Assembly: GCF_023856365.1 (NCBI RefSeq)
Contig: NC_064539.1
Location: 15,575,519 to 15,639,518 of the forward strand
From: Brienomyrus brachyistius
Lineage: Eukaryota; Chordata; Actinopteri; Osteoglossiformes; Mormyridae
Length of the DNA stretch: 64,000 bases
Reading direction: 5' to 3'
Shown: positions 1-12,270 of the stretch, in pieces
How positions within the stretch are numbered: position 1 is the first letter of the stretch
Layout: each line of letters opens with the position of its first letter
Made by a program: the position numbers and the translations under genes
The notes under the pieces: model-generated
Seen by the model: only the letters and a program-made list of their open reading frames with translations
Told to the model about the DNA's origin: nothing
Database searches by the model: none

Positions 1-1738
1 ACGTGCAAACTGACGCATGCAGTGCCCCTGCCCTGAGCTGCGGCACTGCACGATCGAGGGCAGCACTCCACTTCCAAGCACTCACTGCATGTGTGTAGGC
101 CAAATTACTCCAGTAATTACAGCAGATTTCACTGTGCCCCAAATTAAAAGCCTAGAATGTGTGCTACCTAGCTCATACTGGGGGGAGAAAAAACACACAA
201 TAAAATGCATTTTGCTGGACAATGTTGGCAAAATGGGACAAAGATTCTTCCAAGATAGTTAGCCAACCGCTCAAAGTGATGGTGACGGCAAATAAGAAGG
301 AGCAGAATTCCTAAAAGATGAAAAATCATGTCCTGCAGTTTATAACAACTGTGAAGTAGAACTTACAGAAAGCTATCATGTCTTTTACTACAAAAATGAC
401 ACGTATGCTTTCTGATGAGTTCAGTATTTTATCTGACTTCACATTAGCACATTTCATTCGGATTACCTAAACTGCCTTCAATCTGCACTAATACCCACTA
501 AAATACCCACTCTCCATGACGGAAATCTTAACATGATCATACTAATGGGTGGAAGAAACCATCTGTATTGCTAAGGAGGACCAGTGCTTAGGACTGGAAG
601 CAGATTTGTCAGTATTAAATGACTGCAGAACTTTTTTTTTAGATTCCTAAATGCTGACACAATACTGCAAAAATCCCAGTGCTAGAGAAGATGACCATTA
701 CTCACTGCAGAGAGAACCCCCCCCCCCCCGCAGAAAACAATGTGATATCATGTGATGCCTTGGGAGGGGAGGCTGGTGTGGTGCCAGTCTCTGAGTGGGG
801 GGGGACTCAAGACCCTAATTAACGGTCCCACTGAATACCCCAGCACTCCTCAATAACGCAAACTCCCTCCCCCCAATAGGTAATTCAATCAGGACACTGC
901 TGGGGAGGAGGGCCGAAGGTGCCTAAATAGGGCACAAACAACATTTGCACAGTAAAGGCAATGCACTGACATGCACCGACCCTGGATATGGAACTACACG
1001 CCATGGTGAGATAGACTGCAAGAGCTGGACTGGTCCGCTTGCTGGGCTGGGCTGCCGCGGCTGGCCGACGTAGTTGATGGTATCAACACTGAAAATACAT
1101 CACCTATGCACAGGCACCTGAAGAGGACTCGCACAGGCGCTATTCTGGATGATGGACCGTCAGAATAAGCGAAAGCACCATAAGGCCGTCTATTAATGTT
1201 TATTAATTTACCGTTAGTACGGAGAGCCATGTAGCATGTAGCTACACTCATTACTAAAACCATAAAGTTGTCTACCTGCTACCTTAGAATCTCCATTGAA
1301 TTACTAACTTTTGGGCATCACAAAACGCATCTCTTAATATTTTAGGAATACTGCTAATTTGCTTAGCGAATTGTGTGTAGTGCTGAAAAGCCGGAGTCCA
1401 TTATGTAAAGCCCTGCAATGACATACAGTTTGTTGTCAAAAAAATAAACCGCCTATTTAATTTTCTGGAGGAAAATTAATCATTTAAATTAATTGACCAA
1501 TTGGTAAAATAGTCGATAGATTCATCCATATAAAAAGAGTCATTAGTGGCAGCTGTAGGTCGAAGTTTGTGGGATACAACGATAAATCAAAGTCAGTGAT
1601 TTATAACTCTGCCCCTTTAAAAAGCTGATGAAGCAGTAAAGGTCTGGGGCAGTGTCACCTCAGAGCGATTCTCAGAAAGCCATTCATTCCGTCAGACCCA
1701 GCAAACCCCCCCCCCCTCGCACCCCCTCCACCACTCAC
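1..1738. other. AIF1L intron before its last exon (to left edge)
   Basis: Downstream intron of AIF1L on the minus strand. A C homopolymer lies at 717-729. No coding sequence resembling the AIF1L C-terminus was found, and nothing else was recognised. Confidence 0.6.
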
Positions 1739-1901
1739 AGTTTGAGCACGGCTGAGCGCTTCCCCAGCATCATCTTCACAAAGTCCCGGTAGTTGATTGT
1801 GTCGCTGCTGCCCCCGGTAACCTCCGAGATCATTTTCTTCATCTCCAGGTGGGTCTTGGGCACCCCCAGCTTCTCCATCATCCTCTTCAATGCCATCATA
1901 T
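1739..1901 (-). CDS. AIF1L: AIF1L coding exon 5 (EF-hand region)
   Basis: Encodes [20 protein letters not shown] then [20 protein letters not shown] and [13 protein letters not shown]. Acceptor cttctgcatcag, donor AAACT|GTGAGT; the apparent TGA stop after LKL is inside the intron. 163 nt, phase 1 in and phase 2 out. Confidence 0.95.
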
Positions 1902-4900
1902 CTGATGCAGAAGCACACCTGTAAATGCCGCATGTGCAAATACACGCTTCACCTCTCACACACACCTGCCTCGATTCCGCTTCCAGCCAACAGTTTCCCT
2001 TTCCTTCTTTTTAAGGAAGACCCATACCAGCACCCGCACCAGCAGACACAGAGACAGTTTCTACCCACAAGCCATCAGGCTTCTGAACTGCTGACATTCT
2101 GCACACCTCATGTGGCAGCGTTGTGTGGCGACCTCATGTGTGAACTCTGAACTTAGACAGCTGCACACTGTGGCGAATACCAGCAGGGCCAAAAGAAGGA
2201 GGCATCTTGTGCCGAACCCAGTGGCCAGCACGGCACAAACACTGCTGTGTGTGAAAGGCCCGGAACAGACTAACATGTTCTGACGGCATCAGTAACATCA
2301 CTCATTCATGTTTCAAAAGTATGCAATTAATTCTTAACAGCTCCTAGCACTCTTAGTATACCCAAAAGGAAAAAAGAACTAGCTCTAAATAAGTAGAAAG
2401 CTATACTTTTTCAAAAGTTGTTTATAAACATCTACTCACCGATTTCTCCCTGGTCATTTAGGTCAAATTCGGCATATTTGTCTGGGTAAACAGAGAGAGA
2501 GAGGGGAAATCACAAATCACCCAACATCAAACATTGTCTAATTATACCACAGCGTATCTACAATCAAATTTCCTCCACAATGAAAATTCAACAGACTATC
2601 AGGAAGAGCAGAGTCTCTGGCCCAGGGAACACGATCTCTCTCCAAAGACTGTCCCGGCTACACACAGCCGCCTTCCATGTAAAACACTGATTGCTGGTTA
2701 TGCGCTACAGCCATTTGACTTAGGAGATCTTTGTGGAGTTTCTTGTGAAATTGTATCAAATGCAGTCTCCAGGGAAAGTCAGCTTGAACAGCTTAGCTGG
2801 GAAAAGTGGCGCACTTGTTCAGGCCAGCATGCAGAAGGCAGACAGGTGCTTGGAGCAGCCAGCCTGCGTGGGAACAGCTGTGTCTTCTGCAGACCTTGGT
2901 TATGCACAGCAGACAAAGCCTGATGGTAACAGCAGATAAGGAAAGGGCTTCCAAATCCATGGGGAGGAAGGGGAATTAAAAAAAGTGACCTGCTTAGACA
3001 GCAGCGAGTAACGTGAGAGCGAGCGTCCCCGAAGAGCATCTGTAACGGAGCCAGCGAGCCGGATCAGCCTGCCGTTCACACAAGGGCTAGCGGACGTGGG
3101 CTCTACAGCCGGGTCGGCCTGCTGTTCACACAAGGGCTAGCGGACGTGGGCTCTACAGCCGGATCGGCCTGCCGTTCACACAAGGGCTAGCGGACGTGGG
3201 CTCTACAGCCGGATCGGCCTGCCGTTCACACAAGGGCTAGCGTAACGTGGGCTCTACAGCCGGATCGGCCTGCCGTTCACACAAGGGCTAGCGGACGTGG
3301 GCTCTACAGCCGGGTCGGCCTGCTGTTCACACAAGGGCTAGCGGACGTGGGCTTTACAGCCGGGTCGGCCTGCCGTTCACACAAGGGCTAGCGGACGTGG
3401 GCTCTACAGCCGGATCGGCCTGCCGTTCACACAAGGGCTAGCGGACGTGGGCTTTACAGCCGGGTCGGCCTGCCGTTCACACAAGGGCTAGCGGACGTGG
3501 GCTCTACAGCCGGGTCGGCCTGCCGTTCACACAAGGGCTAGCGGACGTGGGCTTTACAGCCGGGTCGGCCTGCCGTTCACACAAGGGCTAGCGGACGTGG
3601 GCTCTACAGCCGGATCGGCCTGCCGTTCACACAAGGGCTAGCGGACGTGGGCTCTACAGCCAGATCGGCCTGCCGTTCACACAAGGGCTAGCGGACGTGG
3701 GCTCTACAGCCGGATCAGCCTGCCGTTCACACAAGGGCTAGCGGACGTGGGCTTTACAGCCGGGTCGGCCTGCCGTTCACACAAGGGCTAGCGGACGTGG
3801 GCTTTACAGCCGGGTCGGCCTGCCGTTCACACAAGGGCTAGCGGACGTGGGCTCTACAGCCGGATCGGCCTGCCGTTCACACAAGGGCTAGCGGACGTGG
3901 GCTTTACAGCCGGGTCGGCCTGCCGTTCACACAAGGGCTAGCGGACGTGGGCTTTACAGCCGGGTCGGCCTGCCGTTCACACAAGGGCTAGCGGACGTGG
4001 GCTCTACAGCCGGATCGGCCTGCCGTTCACACAAGGGCTAGCGGACGTGGGCTTTACAGCCGGGTCGGCCTGCCGTTCACACAAGGGCTAGCGGACGTGG
4101 GCTTTACAGCCGGGTCGGCCTGCCGTTCACACAAGGGCTAGCGGACGTCGGCTTTACAGCCGGGTCGGCCTGCCGTTCACACAAGGGCTAGCGGACGTGG
4201 GCTTTACAGCCGGGTCGGCCTGCCGTTCACACAAGGGCTAGCGGACGTGGGCTTTACAGCTATCTCTGAAGGCTACGAACTGCACAGCTTGCCATGTCAC
4301 CTGCTTCATGAAATGCCCCAGTCACTCGTATAAAAATAAACCCTAACAAACCCATTAAACGCCAATATAAAACAGAACATGAGCTGCCCTACAAAGTATT
4401 TCCAGCCTAAAATAATTAACAATTACAGGGGAACAAAACACTGACTCTAGAGATGTGAGTGCAGCAACATGCATACTCTGATTCAGCTAATTAAAAAGTT
4501 TTAATTGCTTAGGTCAATCTCTGAAACCAAGGTTGACATTTAGCTTTTAATAAAATGACACCTCATGGATGCATCTTGAGGAAATTCTGGTTGTTTACAA
4601 CAAAACTAAGTCCTACCACAGAATTTTGTTTTTAATACTTCCATTTGGTTACTTTTTATTTCTGGAAAGAGATTACAATACCAAAGGAAAAAAAAAAACG
4701 TAAAAATTACTATTAAAAAAAATCTTGGTAAATGCATGGTACATTAATCTGAGATCAGCTGTAGAAGATTCAGGTCTCCTGAGACTGGAGCTGTACAGTT
4801 AGTCCCCAGACTAACCCAGCCTCGTCCCTGTCACAAAAGGTAGACTGTATCTGGGCTGACTTGAGCTCTGTAACTGTGTCACCGTGTGAGTAAAGGAGAA

Positions 4901-7900
4901 CAATGACAATGTTGTTATTGAACTCCAGGCACCGGGCTCCCAAATTTCTCCCTGTCCTGTCACAAGAATGCTTTGTGTGTGTGTGTGTGTGTGTGTGTGT
5001 CAGTCCCTACCTCAATCGCTCCCCCCATTTGCATAGAACCGTCCTGGGGTGCGTTTCCTAAATGCTCCCATTACCAGCTTAAAAGGCTGGACCAATTCAA
5101 TGGCACAGTTAGCATACTATGCTCCTGAGAAACGCACCCCCAGTGCCTCGTCCCAGGCTAGTGGGGATGGCTGGAAGGGGGTCCCTGCTGGGCTCGTTCT
5201 GCCCCTCACATGGCTCCCCTGGTTACATCTGAAGGTGAAGACTGCCATGAGCATCGCCCTGGCTGGCACAAACTCATCATTCAGAGGTCGGCCTGCTGGA
5301 CTAGGCTGGCTGGGGGCTGCGAGTGCAGTTTACGTCTTTTCAACACAAACAAAAACCTCTTTCTCTCCACAAACTTGGCCTTCGACTTTGGGGGAGGGGC
5401 GGGAGTGTTCAGCCCATCAGGCTCAGACTTACAACTCACTCCACGCCAAAAGACCGAGTACTGATTGCGGCAAAAACAAAAATTTTACGATAAAAGCAAA
5501 GCAAACAAACACGGTACTTTCAGGGTGACGACAAGGCTATGGCAGAATTACAGGATGCGAGGGGCCATCGCGTCACACAGCTCCCTCTGCCAGGGAATAC
5601 TTAAATGAACAGCAGAAGCTCAGGGTCCCTTGGTGCATGACCGTTCCCAGGCAACAACAGCTGCAATGAAGCTAGTGGCAGCAAAATACCTTGGGAAGAA
5701 TTAGCGGCGTGCCTAAAACCACAGCGCTACTTTGCATGGAATTCAAACCTCTGTGTGTCACATTCTCAGCAGATCGTGGCCTCTAGGACAAACAGGATGC
5801 GGAATTCTGTCAGACATTCCTCCACATTCCACTGCAACATTTGACATTGCCAACTGCCACCGGTGGCCTTTGCATTGACAGACGCATGCAGCCAACAAGA
5901 AGAATAGATATTCAAATGAAGTGATTCAAAAGTACAGAAAAAGGACTAAACAGTCACAGACCTAATTATTTAGCTAGTTCTTTTGTTGTGGGGGCAAAAT
6001 GTGTGAAGTACTACCATTAAGGCTCGTTATTTGATATGAAAACACATTCAGATGATTCTCACAGCAAAGAGACTCCACACCATAAAAGGAGGAGCAGAAG
6101 AGAAGGCATTCTGGGAAATTCAGCACACTTTGCAGAACAAACATTACTTTTAAAGGAATCCAACTTCTCTGCCAGGTCTTCCTCATCACTGTATTTCTGG
6201 TCCTCGAGATATTCCTGCAAAGAGGATAAAACAGAAGTACATCATTTTTGCTGACCTCAGCTCAGGACATCCAAGACGCCATCCTTCAAAAAATATCCTG
6301 CTGTATGCAATAAATTTAATTGATGACCCTTCAGGAAATAAGAAACAAGCTGGGGTCAGTGCCAACAGTCAGATTACTGATATAACACAGAAAGGTTAGA
6401 AACAAATGGAATAGTATCTATGCAGAAGCTGCCAGGCTAAGCCAGTGCTAACAGTCACTGACCAAGGCTCTAGACAGTAACAAAATGGACAAAACATTTC
6501 AATTACAGCTAGCTCCTTAATGAAGCAATTAATATCTGAACTTGGAAAATAGGACTTCCAAACCCACAGACGGTAGGAATTAGTGTGTCACAAACTAGGG
6601 GTGTGCGATTTGCCAATATTACATTACGAACAATTAAGTTGTCTCCACGATCTGTCTTTACGGAGAGATTATTGGTATCCACCTACAGGGCACATTATAT
6701 CAGTTACAGTACTATGGCTCAAACACGTATCCAAATCCATTCCAACACAGCAGTAAAGTGCCAATAGCAAACAGTAGGTAGTGCTGCCTTCGACTTCTTC
6801 CTCTCCCCTCCTCGTCTCATGCAATGCAAGACATGCAACAAATTCCCCTTTTGTGCATCACACCAGCATGAATTACATGGAGAAATTGGTCCCCAAGAAG
6901 AATTGATATTGATAATATTTCTTTCAAATTCTGTTATCATATAGGGTTTTGGTTTTTTAAACAGGGGGATTAATTTGGTTGTACTGTTCAGTAACTTGCA
7001 AAATACACTTAAAAACAAAACAGATAATATCATGATCCTGCTTCATAAGAAAAAAAAATACATATTTGAATAAAATATAAGGATGACCCTGGAAATCTGT
7101 GTCTTAAAGACATATCATATCATGCATATGGACAGGATTAAAGACAAGCAGCCCGGTAAAAAGGGATTTAATTATGGATGCAGACATCATAAAACTTAAG
7201 AAAAGCTGCTGACAGAGCAGAATTTATAAGCAGACAACAGCTGATAGATTCAACTTCAAGAACTGTGTTCTGAGTCATTGTTCAGTGTTAACTTTGATCC
7301 TTGGACTTTTGAATGTGTTTGTGTGTGTGTGGGGGGGGGGGGGGGGTGGAGGGGCTGTACTTGACTTTGTCAACGCACCAGCAAGAGCAAGCAGAAGGTA
7401 TCTGGCACAGGTATCAGCATGCAGCTTTGCAATAACGAAAGTGATAGCCAAACAATCATTCATTTACATACCAGGCAGGTTTTTCTTGAATAGCAAATCA
7501 ACATGACCATCGCTTAACCGGTTTTAATAAAATAGCCGATTCCAATATAGAGGTAAAGCACAAATCAAGCTGCTTATCAAACAGCTTTAGACAGAAGCTT
7601 CCACTAAATGTGCACCCAAAGAACCAGTTTATTTTTACACTCAGAGGATTTCAAATCTGAGCAGATGCACTAAAGTCACAGCTGCAAGGAATGGAGAGGC
7701 CTGCTACGCCCATACGAACGTGCAGTGGCGTGAGTGTGAAGGAGTGTGAGGATGACGGCATGTGACAAGCATCTGGACATGGGGGGGGCGGGGGGCAATA
7801 AAGCCATCCCATAGTGATGTTATTTCAACAATTCAAGTAAAACATGTTCAACAGCCTGAAATTCACAACTAATGCCACCCCTCCTGTTTCTGGAGCAAAT

Positions 7901-9576
7901 CATTGGGGGGATGGACATTAACAGTAAGTGACAGACTAACATCCATACTTAGGAAACTCAATAACAGAGGACCAAAAAAATCACTTCATGACTTCAGAGC
8001 ACAGTGGTATTGAGCTGTTATACTGCAAATCATGAATCTGTTATTTCAAAGAAACAGACAAGGAAAAGTTCATCAGAATATTTAATTCCTCTGCACTGAA
8101 ATCAGTTCAAATTAGACCAAATATAGGATGACTGTGGCAAGATGTTCTCACATGCAAACACAGAGGATATAGTAGAGGAGAGAAAATAAAATCATCACCC
8201 GGATGTAATCAAGCATTTAGCCAGAATGGACACAGTACACGCAAGATCATTCGGCATGACCGAGAGATTGGACACTGTGTCCCAAGTGACCCAGGGGATG
8301 GTGCTGAACTTCCTGCCAAAGACGGACAGAAAATGGAGCAGAGATGGAGGTTTCAGACGGCAGCCCATATTTAAATATGCCACTAATCACACTGGGAGCA
8401 GCTAATTTCGCTTCTGTTCTGCATGAAGTGACTTTTCAAGCCTCCTACACACTCAGGTGATATTAATTTGACCTTCAGACGCTGGTTTCACAGCCTGGGG
8501 CACTTTGCTAACCAATAAAACAGAATACTGTACATCCAAGTTCTCATGGGTTACTGCTTTATCATACAATTGCCACATAAAACAGATCTGGGATAAACTA
8601 ATGATCAGATTCACACCAGACATCGTCCTTCCGCGGACACACCGGCTCACAGGGACTCCAGAGGACGACCAAGGCGTGGGAACGCGCATGTAAAGTATCT
8701 TTAAATCCTGTCATCACTGGACATGTACATTTTTAATACCATTCCTGATACGTGCTATTCTTGTGCGCATTCACGCAACGGTTTCCAAAGCATTATGGGC
8801 GCTAACTGACCTTCACACCACATCCTCGGCACATCGTCGCCTAATATTACAGTAATATTACAGAAAAAGGCGATTACAGGTCAGGCACCTAGAAGTGCGA
8901 TTTGCCACGAAGAGGCGGCTGCAGACGGCTGCTTCTCCCGGGCACGTATCTCCTTATTTTTAAGATCAAAATCACGCCGCTCTGCCAAAGACTGAAAGAC
9001 ATGACTAGTATGCAACAAGTAGCTGCTTGCCCATCTTTGCAATTTTGCTCGGGACAGAACTCCCCGTACAGTGACCCTGCTGACTACCAACCACACACCA
9101 TGTCCCCCCATCTGCGTTTAAAAAGCAGAAAACATGGGAAACGCACTGGAAGTAAGCGGCACTTCCCTTCGCCCCATGCAGCGCCGTCGCGGCATCATTT
9201 AATAACTGGGACTGTGGCGGTACGGGCGGCCGCGCGCCTGATCTCACGTCGCAAACAGAGGGGCGCACGTTCATATATAAAGCGCACGGATGACGTACCT
9301 TATTAATTTCTTCCAGCTTCTCTCTTTGCTGAGCTTTTAATAACCCAAATGCTTTCCCTCCTGGAATAAGAAATCGACATTATGAACAAAACCGCCAAAA
9401 GGGGGGGGAGACGATCGGGAATAACCATCACCACCCCCCACGAACCTCGAATAACATTTTTAAGAATAAAGCATATTAATGAAACCAGTGCAACAAAACA
9501 ATGCGTATACATATTCATTAAACTATATATTCCTATGCCGATTTGAATTACCCTGCATGTTCTGGTTTGAAGGCAT
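1739..9576 (-). CDS. AIF1L: Allograft inflammatory factor 1-like (partial; coding exons 1-5, last exon outside window)
   Basis: AIF1L (IBA2) is a small cytosolic EF-hand protein that binds and bundles actin. Coding exons on the minus strand: 9552-9576, 9299-9360, 6148-6214, 2440-2481, 1739-1901. Phases agree (119 codons plus two bases). The product starts [20 protein letters not shown], continues through [20 protein letters not shown] and ends ...[11 protein letters not shown](L). EF-hand 1 is [12 protein letters not shown]. The second, [10 protein letters not shown], is less canonical, as in the family. The human protein is about 150 residues; the last ~30 should be in an exon beyond the left edge, since no VMMFEGK-like coding is found in 1-1700. 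AIF1 is the alternative; [12 protein letters not shown] and the LAMC3 neighbour favour AIF1L. Confidence 0.94.
1902..2439. other. AIF1L intron 4
   Basis: Unique-looking intron sequence between exons 5 and 4; a short pyrimidine-rich tract lies near exon 5. No repeat or gene seen. Confidence 0.6.
2440..2481 (-). CDS. AIF1L: AIF1L coding exon 4 (42-nt microexon, EF-hand 1 loop)
   Basis: Encodes [13 protein letters not shown], the start of the first EF-hand calcium loop (human KYMEFDLNNEGEID). Acceptor gtttacccag, donor ATCG|GTGAGT. 42 nt, phase 1 in and out; a short exon of this size is typical of AIF1-family genes. Confidence 0.93.
3059..4259. repeat. 50-bp minisatellite, 24 tandem copies
   Basis: Unit ccggatcggcctgccgttca... 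of 50 bp is repeated 24 times almost without change; one copy (near 3241) has a single-base insertion, so 1201 bp = 24 x 50 + 1. Copies differ mainly at two sites (ggatcgg/gggtcgg and gctctacag/gctttacag). Every unit carries a GCTAGC palindrome. It is GC-rich within an AT-rich intron. Confidence 0.97.
4974..5000. repeat. (GT)n microsatellite
   Basis: About 13 GT dinucleotides in AIF1L intron 3. Confidence 0.9.
5044..5142. mobile_element. Short inverted-repeat element, MITE-like
   Basis: Left end ctggggtgcgtttcc and right end gaaacgcacccccag are inverted complements about 70 bp apart, as in a small non-autonomous DNA transposon. No target-site duplication is clear. Confidence 0.5.
6148..6214 (-). 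CDS. AIF1L: AIF1L coding exon 3
   Basis: Encodes [20 protein letters not shown] then [10 protein letters not shown] is a strong AIF1-family signature. Acceptor cctctttgcag. Donor TTTAAAA|GTAATG is a little weak but is the only one that gives FKNKYAEFDL with the next exon. 67 nt, phase 0 in and phase 1 out. Confidence 0.93.
6215..9298. other. AIF1L intron 2
   Basis: Holds a (GT)n run followed by a 16-G homopolymer at 7331-7346 and another G-rich tract near 7781-7795. Otherwise unremarkable, with CpG density rising from about 8880 toward the promoter. Confidence 0.55.
7320..7346. repeat. (GT)n plus 16-G homopolymer
   Basis: gtgtgtgtgtgt runs straight into sixteen G. Other long G or C runs in the window are at 717-729, 10002-10014, 18232-18245, 19935-19950 and 53490-53505. 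Confidence 0.9.
9299..9360 (-). CDS. AIF1L: AIF1L coding exon 2
   Basis: Encodes [20 protein letters not shown], nearly the human [20 protein letters not shown] segment. Acceptor tcttattccag, donor AATAAG|GTACGT. 62 nt, phase 1 in and phase 0 out. Confidence 0.94.
9552..9576 (-). CDS. AIF1L: AIF1L coding exon 1 (start codon)
   Basis: ATG at 9576-9574 opens MPSNQNMQ and ends in phase 1 at donor CAGG|GTAATT, so the split codon gives the Gly-Gly of GGKAFG. The ATG lies in the CpG-rich promoter region. No other upstream ATG connects in frame to exon 2. Confidence 0.85.
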
Positions 9577-9672
9577 CTCCGGCTGCTTTAGTTAATTTGA
9601 GAGGAGAGTAACACACTAATGCAGAGCACAAGGCTGCCGCAGTAACCGGCCGGACCGAAGGCGCCGCCGAAG

Positions 9673-9680
9673 CCTTTATG
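9673..9680 (-). promoter_or_regulatory. Possible TATA-like box of AIF1L
   Basis: Reads CATAAAGG on the minus strand, about 97 bases upstream of the AIF1L start codon, which would place transcription start near 9645. It sits inside the CpG-rich region, so a TATA-less dispersed start is equally possible. Confidence 0.3.
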
Positions 9681-11012
9681 AGCGTGACGGAGCGGCGGCG
9701 CGCAGGCGCGCCCCCTGCGAAGCAAAACGAAACTGCAAGAGAAACCAGCCTCCATAATGGGAGCGCGTGCAGAGTCCACCCTCCCAGCGCGTGGTGGGAT
9801 GGGCGATACCACAGATTTTCTGTTCGATCCAATTCGACCAGTCGCAAAGCTGGTGTCACTGATACCGATACTGGTGTCCTGCCGGGAGTGGGAACGAGGT
9901 GTTGACAACGAAATGGGTGGTCGTGCTTCCTATGACAATTGCATGTTGTGCTACCTTTATAAACATAAATATAAACATAAATTAAACAAAATTATAAGGT
10001 TGGGGGGGGGGGGGTCAACGGAGTAACAGTTTTTAGATTGTTTCTAAAAATTTAATTATTATAAATTTAATATTCAGATCGAAAGAATCGATATCTCAGT
10101 ATCCAGTATCATTACGTTTTATATAATTTGCCATTGGTTTGGACCTTCATAAACCGGATATTGATATGTTTCCGTGGAAGGTTTCGACTTATATAGTCAA
10201 TTTTCATTAGTAAAGTGAGATGACAAACCCTGTTTAAATCTCTTTATTTTTTTCCAAATGTAATTATTTACATTTAGACAGAATTGTACGTCTACTCGTT
10301 CCTATTCAGAGTATTCATTAACATAACGCACAGAAATGTACTTTATATGTGTAGTTGTAAATAAAAATTTGCCATCTAGAAAGTGCATTTTGCATAAAAG
10401 CACAAAACAGTATTTATTATAATAACACAGTAAATAGGCTAACAAAAATATTTAAAAGCATCAAAACCTATCTGCACTTATAGAGGTATTTTTTCATTGG
10501 TTTACCCTGTCATTATATAGGGATATAGTCACGTGAAAAACATAACATCAGAGGCAGTGTCTTCAGTGTCATAAATACCCCAGTCAAGGCCAAAAAATCT
10601 CAGTAGTCTTTAAACTTTGGTGCTGGTGAGACATTTTAAGCGAATCATGGATAGAAAGAAATATTATTTTGGGTATATTAAGAAAAGATCCAATGTACTG
10701 GGAAAGATGATGTAAAAGAGGAGAACCAGTAACAAGGTGCATGAATCCCGTCATCACAGAAATGACCATACCCCTGGAGAGCTGGGGGTGCAGACAAGAC
10801 TCTTCATTTCCAAGGAATGCTGTCTGTCATGCTCGCAGGCCACAACACTGACTGGGGTAAATTAACCATTTAAAAGCATTATGTTATTTGCTTCCTATCT
10901 TTAAAAATGCATACAGACAGTTGGTACTCTTTTTGTCATAGCCAATGCCAGATATTACTAAATCATCATAATACAAGTATAGACTGGGCTTGATATTCTT
11001 CTTTGGTTAAAC

Positions 11013-11296
11013 CAGGGACGGATCACGGATCGGGCAAGCGGGGCCGCTGCCCAGGGGCCCTTGGGGTGCAGGGGGCCCATGGGGCCCCTAGCCCAAAACA
11101 ATCTGCAATGCTTATCAACAATGTATTTTTGTTTGTCTATTTTAGAGGGCCTACATTCTTTGATCATCTGCCTACAAGGGCCCCTGACCCTATAGGGAGG
11201 GCGTTTGGCTGCCAAGGGCCCTTGAATTGTGGTGGTTGTGGTGGTGGTACTGGTGGTGGTGAGGGGGGGGGGCACACAACCCATAATCCGTCCCTG
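11013..11296. mobile_element. hAT-like MITE with perfect 8-bp target-site duplication
   Basis: The element starts CAGGGACGGAT and ends with its inverse complement ATCCGTCCCTG. It is flanked on both sides by GGTTAAAC (11005-11012 and 11297-11304). Terminal CAGGG and an 8-bp duplication are typical of hAT transposons. At 284 bp with no transposase, it is non-autonomous. The interior has G/C-rich palindromic stretches (ggggcccct, gggcccttgg). Confidence 0.9.
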
Positions 11297-11334
11297 GGTT
11301 AAACTACAGAACTATTAAAAAAAAATCCATTCTA

Positions 11335-11560
11335 AGTGTGTTCAATTCAATTCAGTTTTACTTGTACAACATATTTTGACAACATTACATAGTTTCCAAG
11401 TGCTTTAAATGATCCCTTCCCAAAGCCCCTGGTGAGGTGGCAATGTAAAGGGAAAACTTCCGAGAAGGAAGAAACCTTGGAAGCAACTCAAACGGGGGGG
11501 TCCATCCTCCAGGAGCTGGCAGAGGAAATTGAAAATAACAAGTCCCAGTTTATAAAGTAG
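11335..11560. mobile_element. Fish interspersed repeat (LINE/SINE-tail type)
   Basis: Has ttcaattcaattcagtttta, then a body with gaaaacttccgagaaggaag and aaaccttggaagcaactca. This matches a repeat I recognise as widespread in fish (..tttatatagcgc...aaaaactcccttagaagg...aaaccttggaa..). Exact family not assigned. Confidence 0.6.
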
Positions 11561-11639
11561 AATTGCGTTCAGTCCAGGTATAAAAGTCCAGGTATAAGGA
11601 GGGTCCAGCTGTCAGTACATGGGGTTGGCTATAACAGAG

Positions 11640-12270
11640 GTTACAAGTAAGCCACGGACAAGGTGGCACAGACCACTCAGTCAGATATCAGATGGAAACC
11701 CAAAATCCTGCAGGGCTCTGGCCATATCAGGCTGCAGAAATGCAGAGATAGCCTCCACTTTGGAAGGCAGTGGGATCACCCCATCTTCTAAGATACGATG
11801 GGCAAGGAAAACAATGGAGGACAAGCCAACGTGGAATTTTTGTGGGTTGATGATCAGCCCATGGCTGCTCAGACGCTGAATAAGGGTCCAAGGTGCACCA
11901 AATGGTCAGCCCTGGAATTACTGGCCAGCAGATTGTCATCCAGATGGACAAACAAGAAAGGCAGGTCACTGTCCATGAGCCTCTGGAAAGACTAGGAAAC
12001 ATTTTTAAGCCCAAAGGGCATCCTCAGACATTCAAAAAGCCAAAATGGAGTGATGACTGCAGTGTTTGTTTGAGATGCACAGGGACTTGATGGTAGCCAT
12101 ACACTAGGTCAACCTTTGAAAAAATGGATGACTGTCCACCGGGTGGAAAAATCCTGAATTGTTTTACGTCCACCAGCATGTTGTTAATGAACAAAGAATC
12201 CGCACCAAGCAGGGGAGTGGACACCACATTGTATGCACAGGCCTCATAGCAGACAGGCCTCATAGCAGAC
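11640..12270 (-). pseudogene. Ty3/Gypsy reverse transcriptase relic
   Basis: Minus-strand frames give SSIFSKVDLVYGYHQVPVH, a clear Ty3/Gypsy reverse transcriptase motif, then pieces resembling the FGL.N....FQRLMD and F.HLDD stretches and the following LL..L segment. The frame is broken several times, and no LTRs or integrase are seen. Confidence 0.75.

Larger units (their letters stand above)
2482..6147. other. AIF1L intron 3
   Basis: Holds the 50-bp minisatellite (3059-4259), a (GT)n microsatellite at about 4974-5000 and an inverted-repeat element at 5044-5142. The rest shows no gene; a 159-codon open frame at 5049-5528 lacks coding character. Confidence 0.6.
9160..9910 (-). promoter_or_regulatory. 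CpG-rich AIF1L promoter region
   Basis: CpG dinucleotides cluster here (for example ggcggccgcgcgcc, gaccgaaggcgccgccgaag, gagcggcggcgcgcaggcgcgcc) against an AT-rich background, spanning exons 1-2 and upstream sequence. gcgcaggcgc near 9706 resembles an NRF1 site. This is the pattern of a vertebrate CpG-island promoter driving the minus strand. Calling it a promoter is inference from base composition and position. Confidence 0.7.

Noticed and set aside
3059..4259. CRISPR-like array
   Set aside because: Units are contiguous 50-bp copies without unique spacers, in a vertebrate intron. The same reasoning applies to the other tandem arrays.
5049..5528. 159-codon open frame
   Set aside because: It starts within an inverted-repeat element, lies in an AIF1L intron, and shows no domain or splice support.
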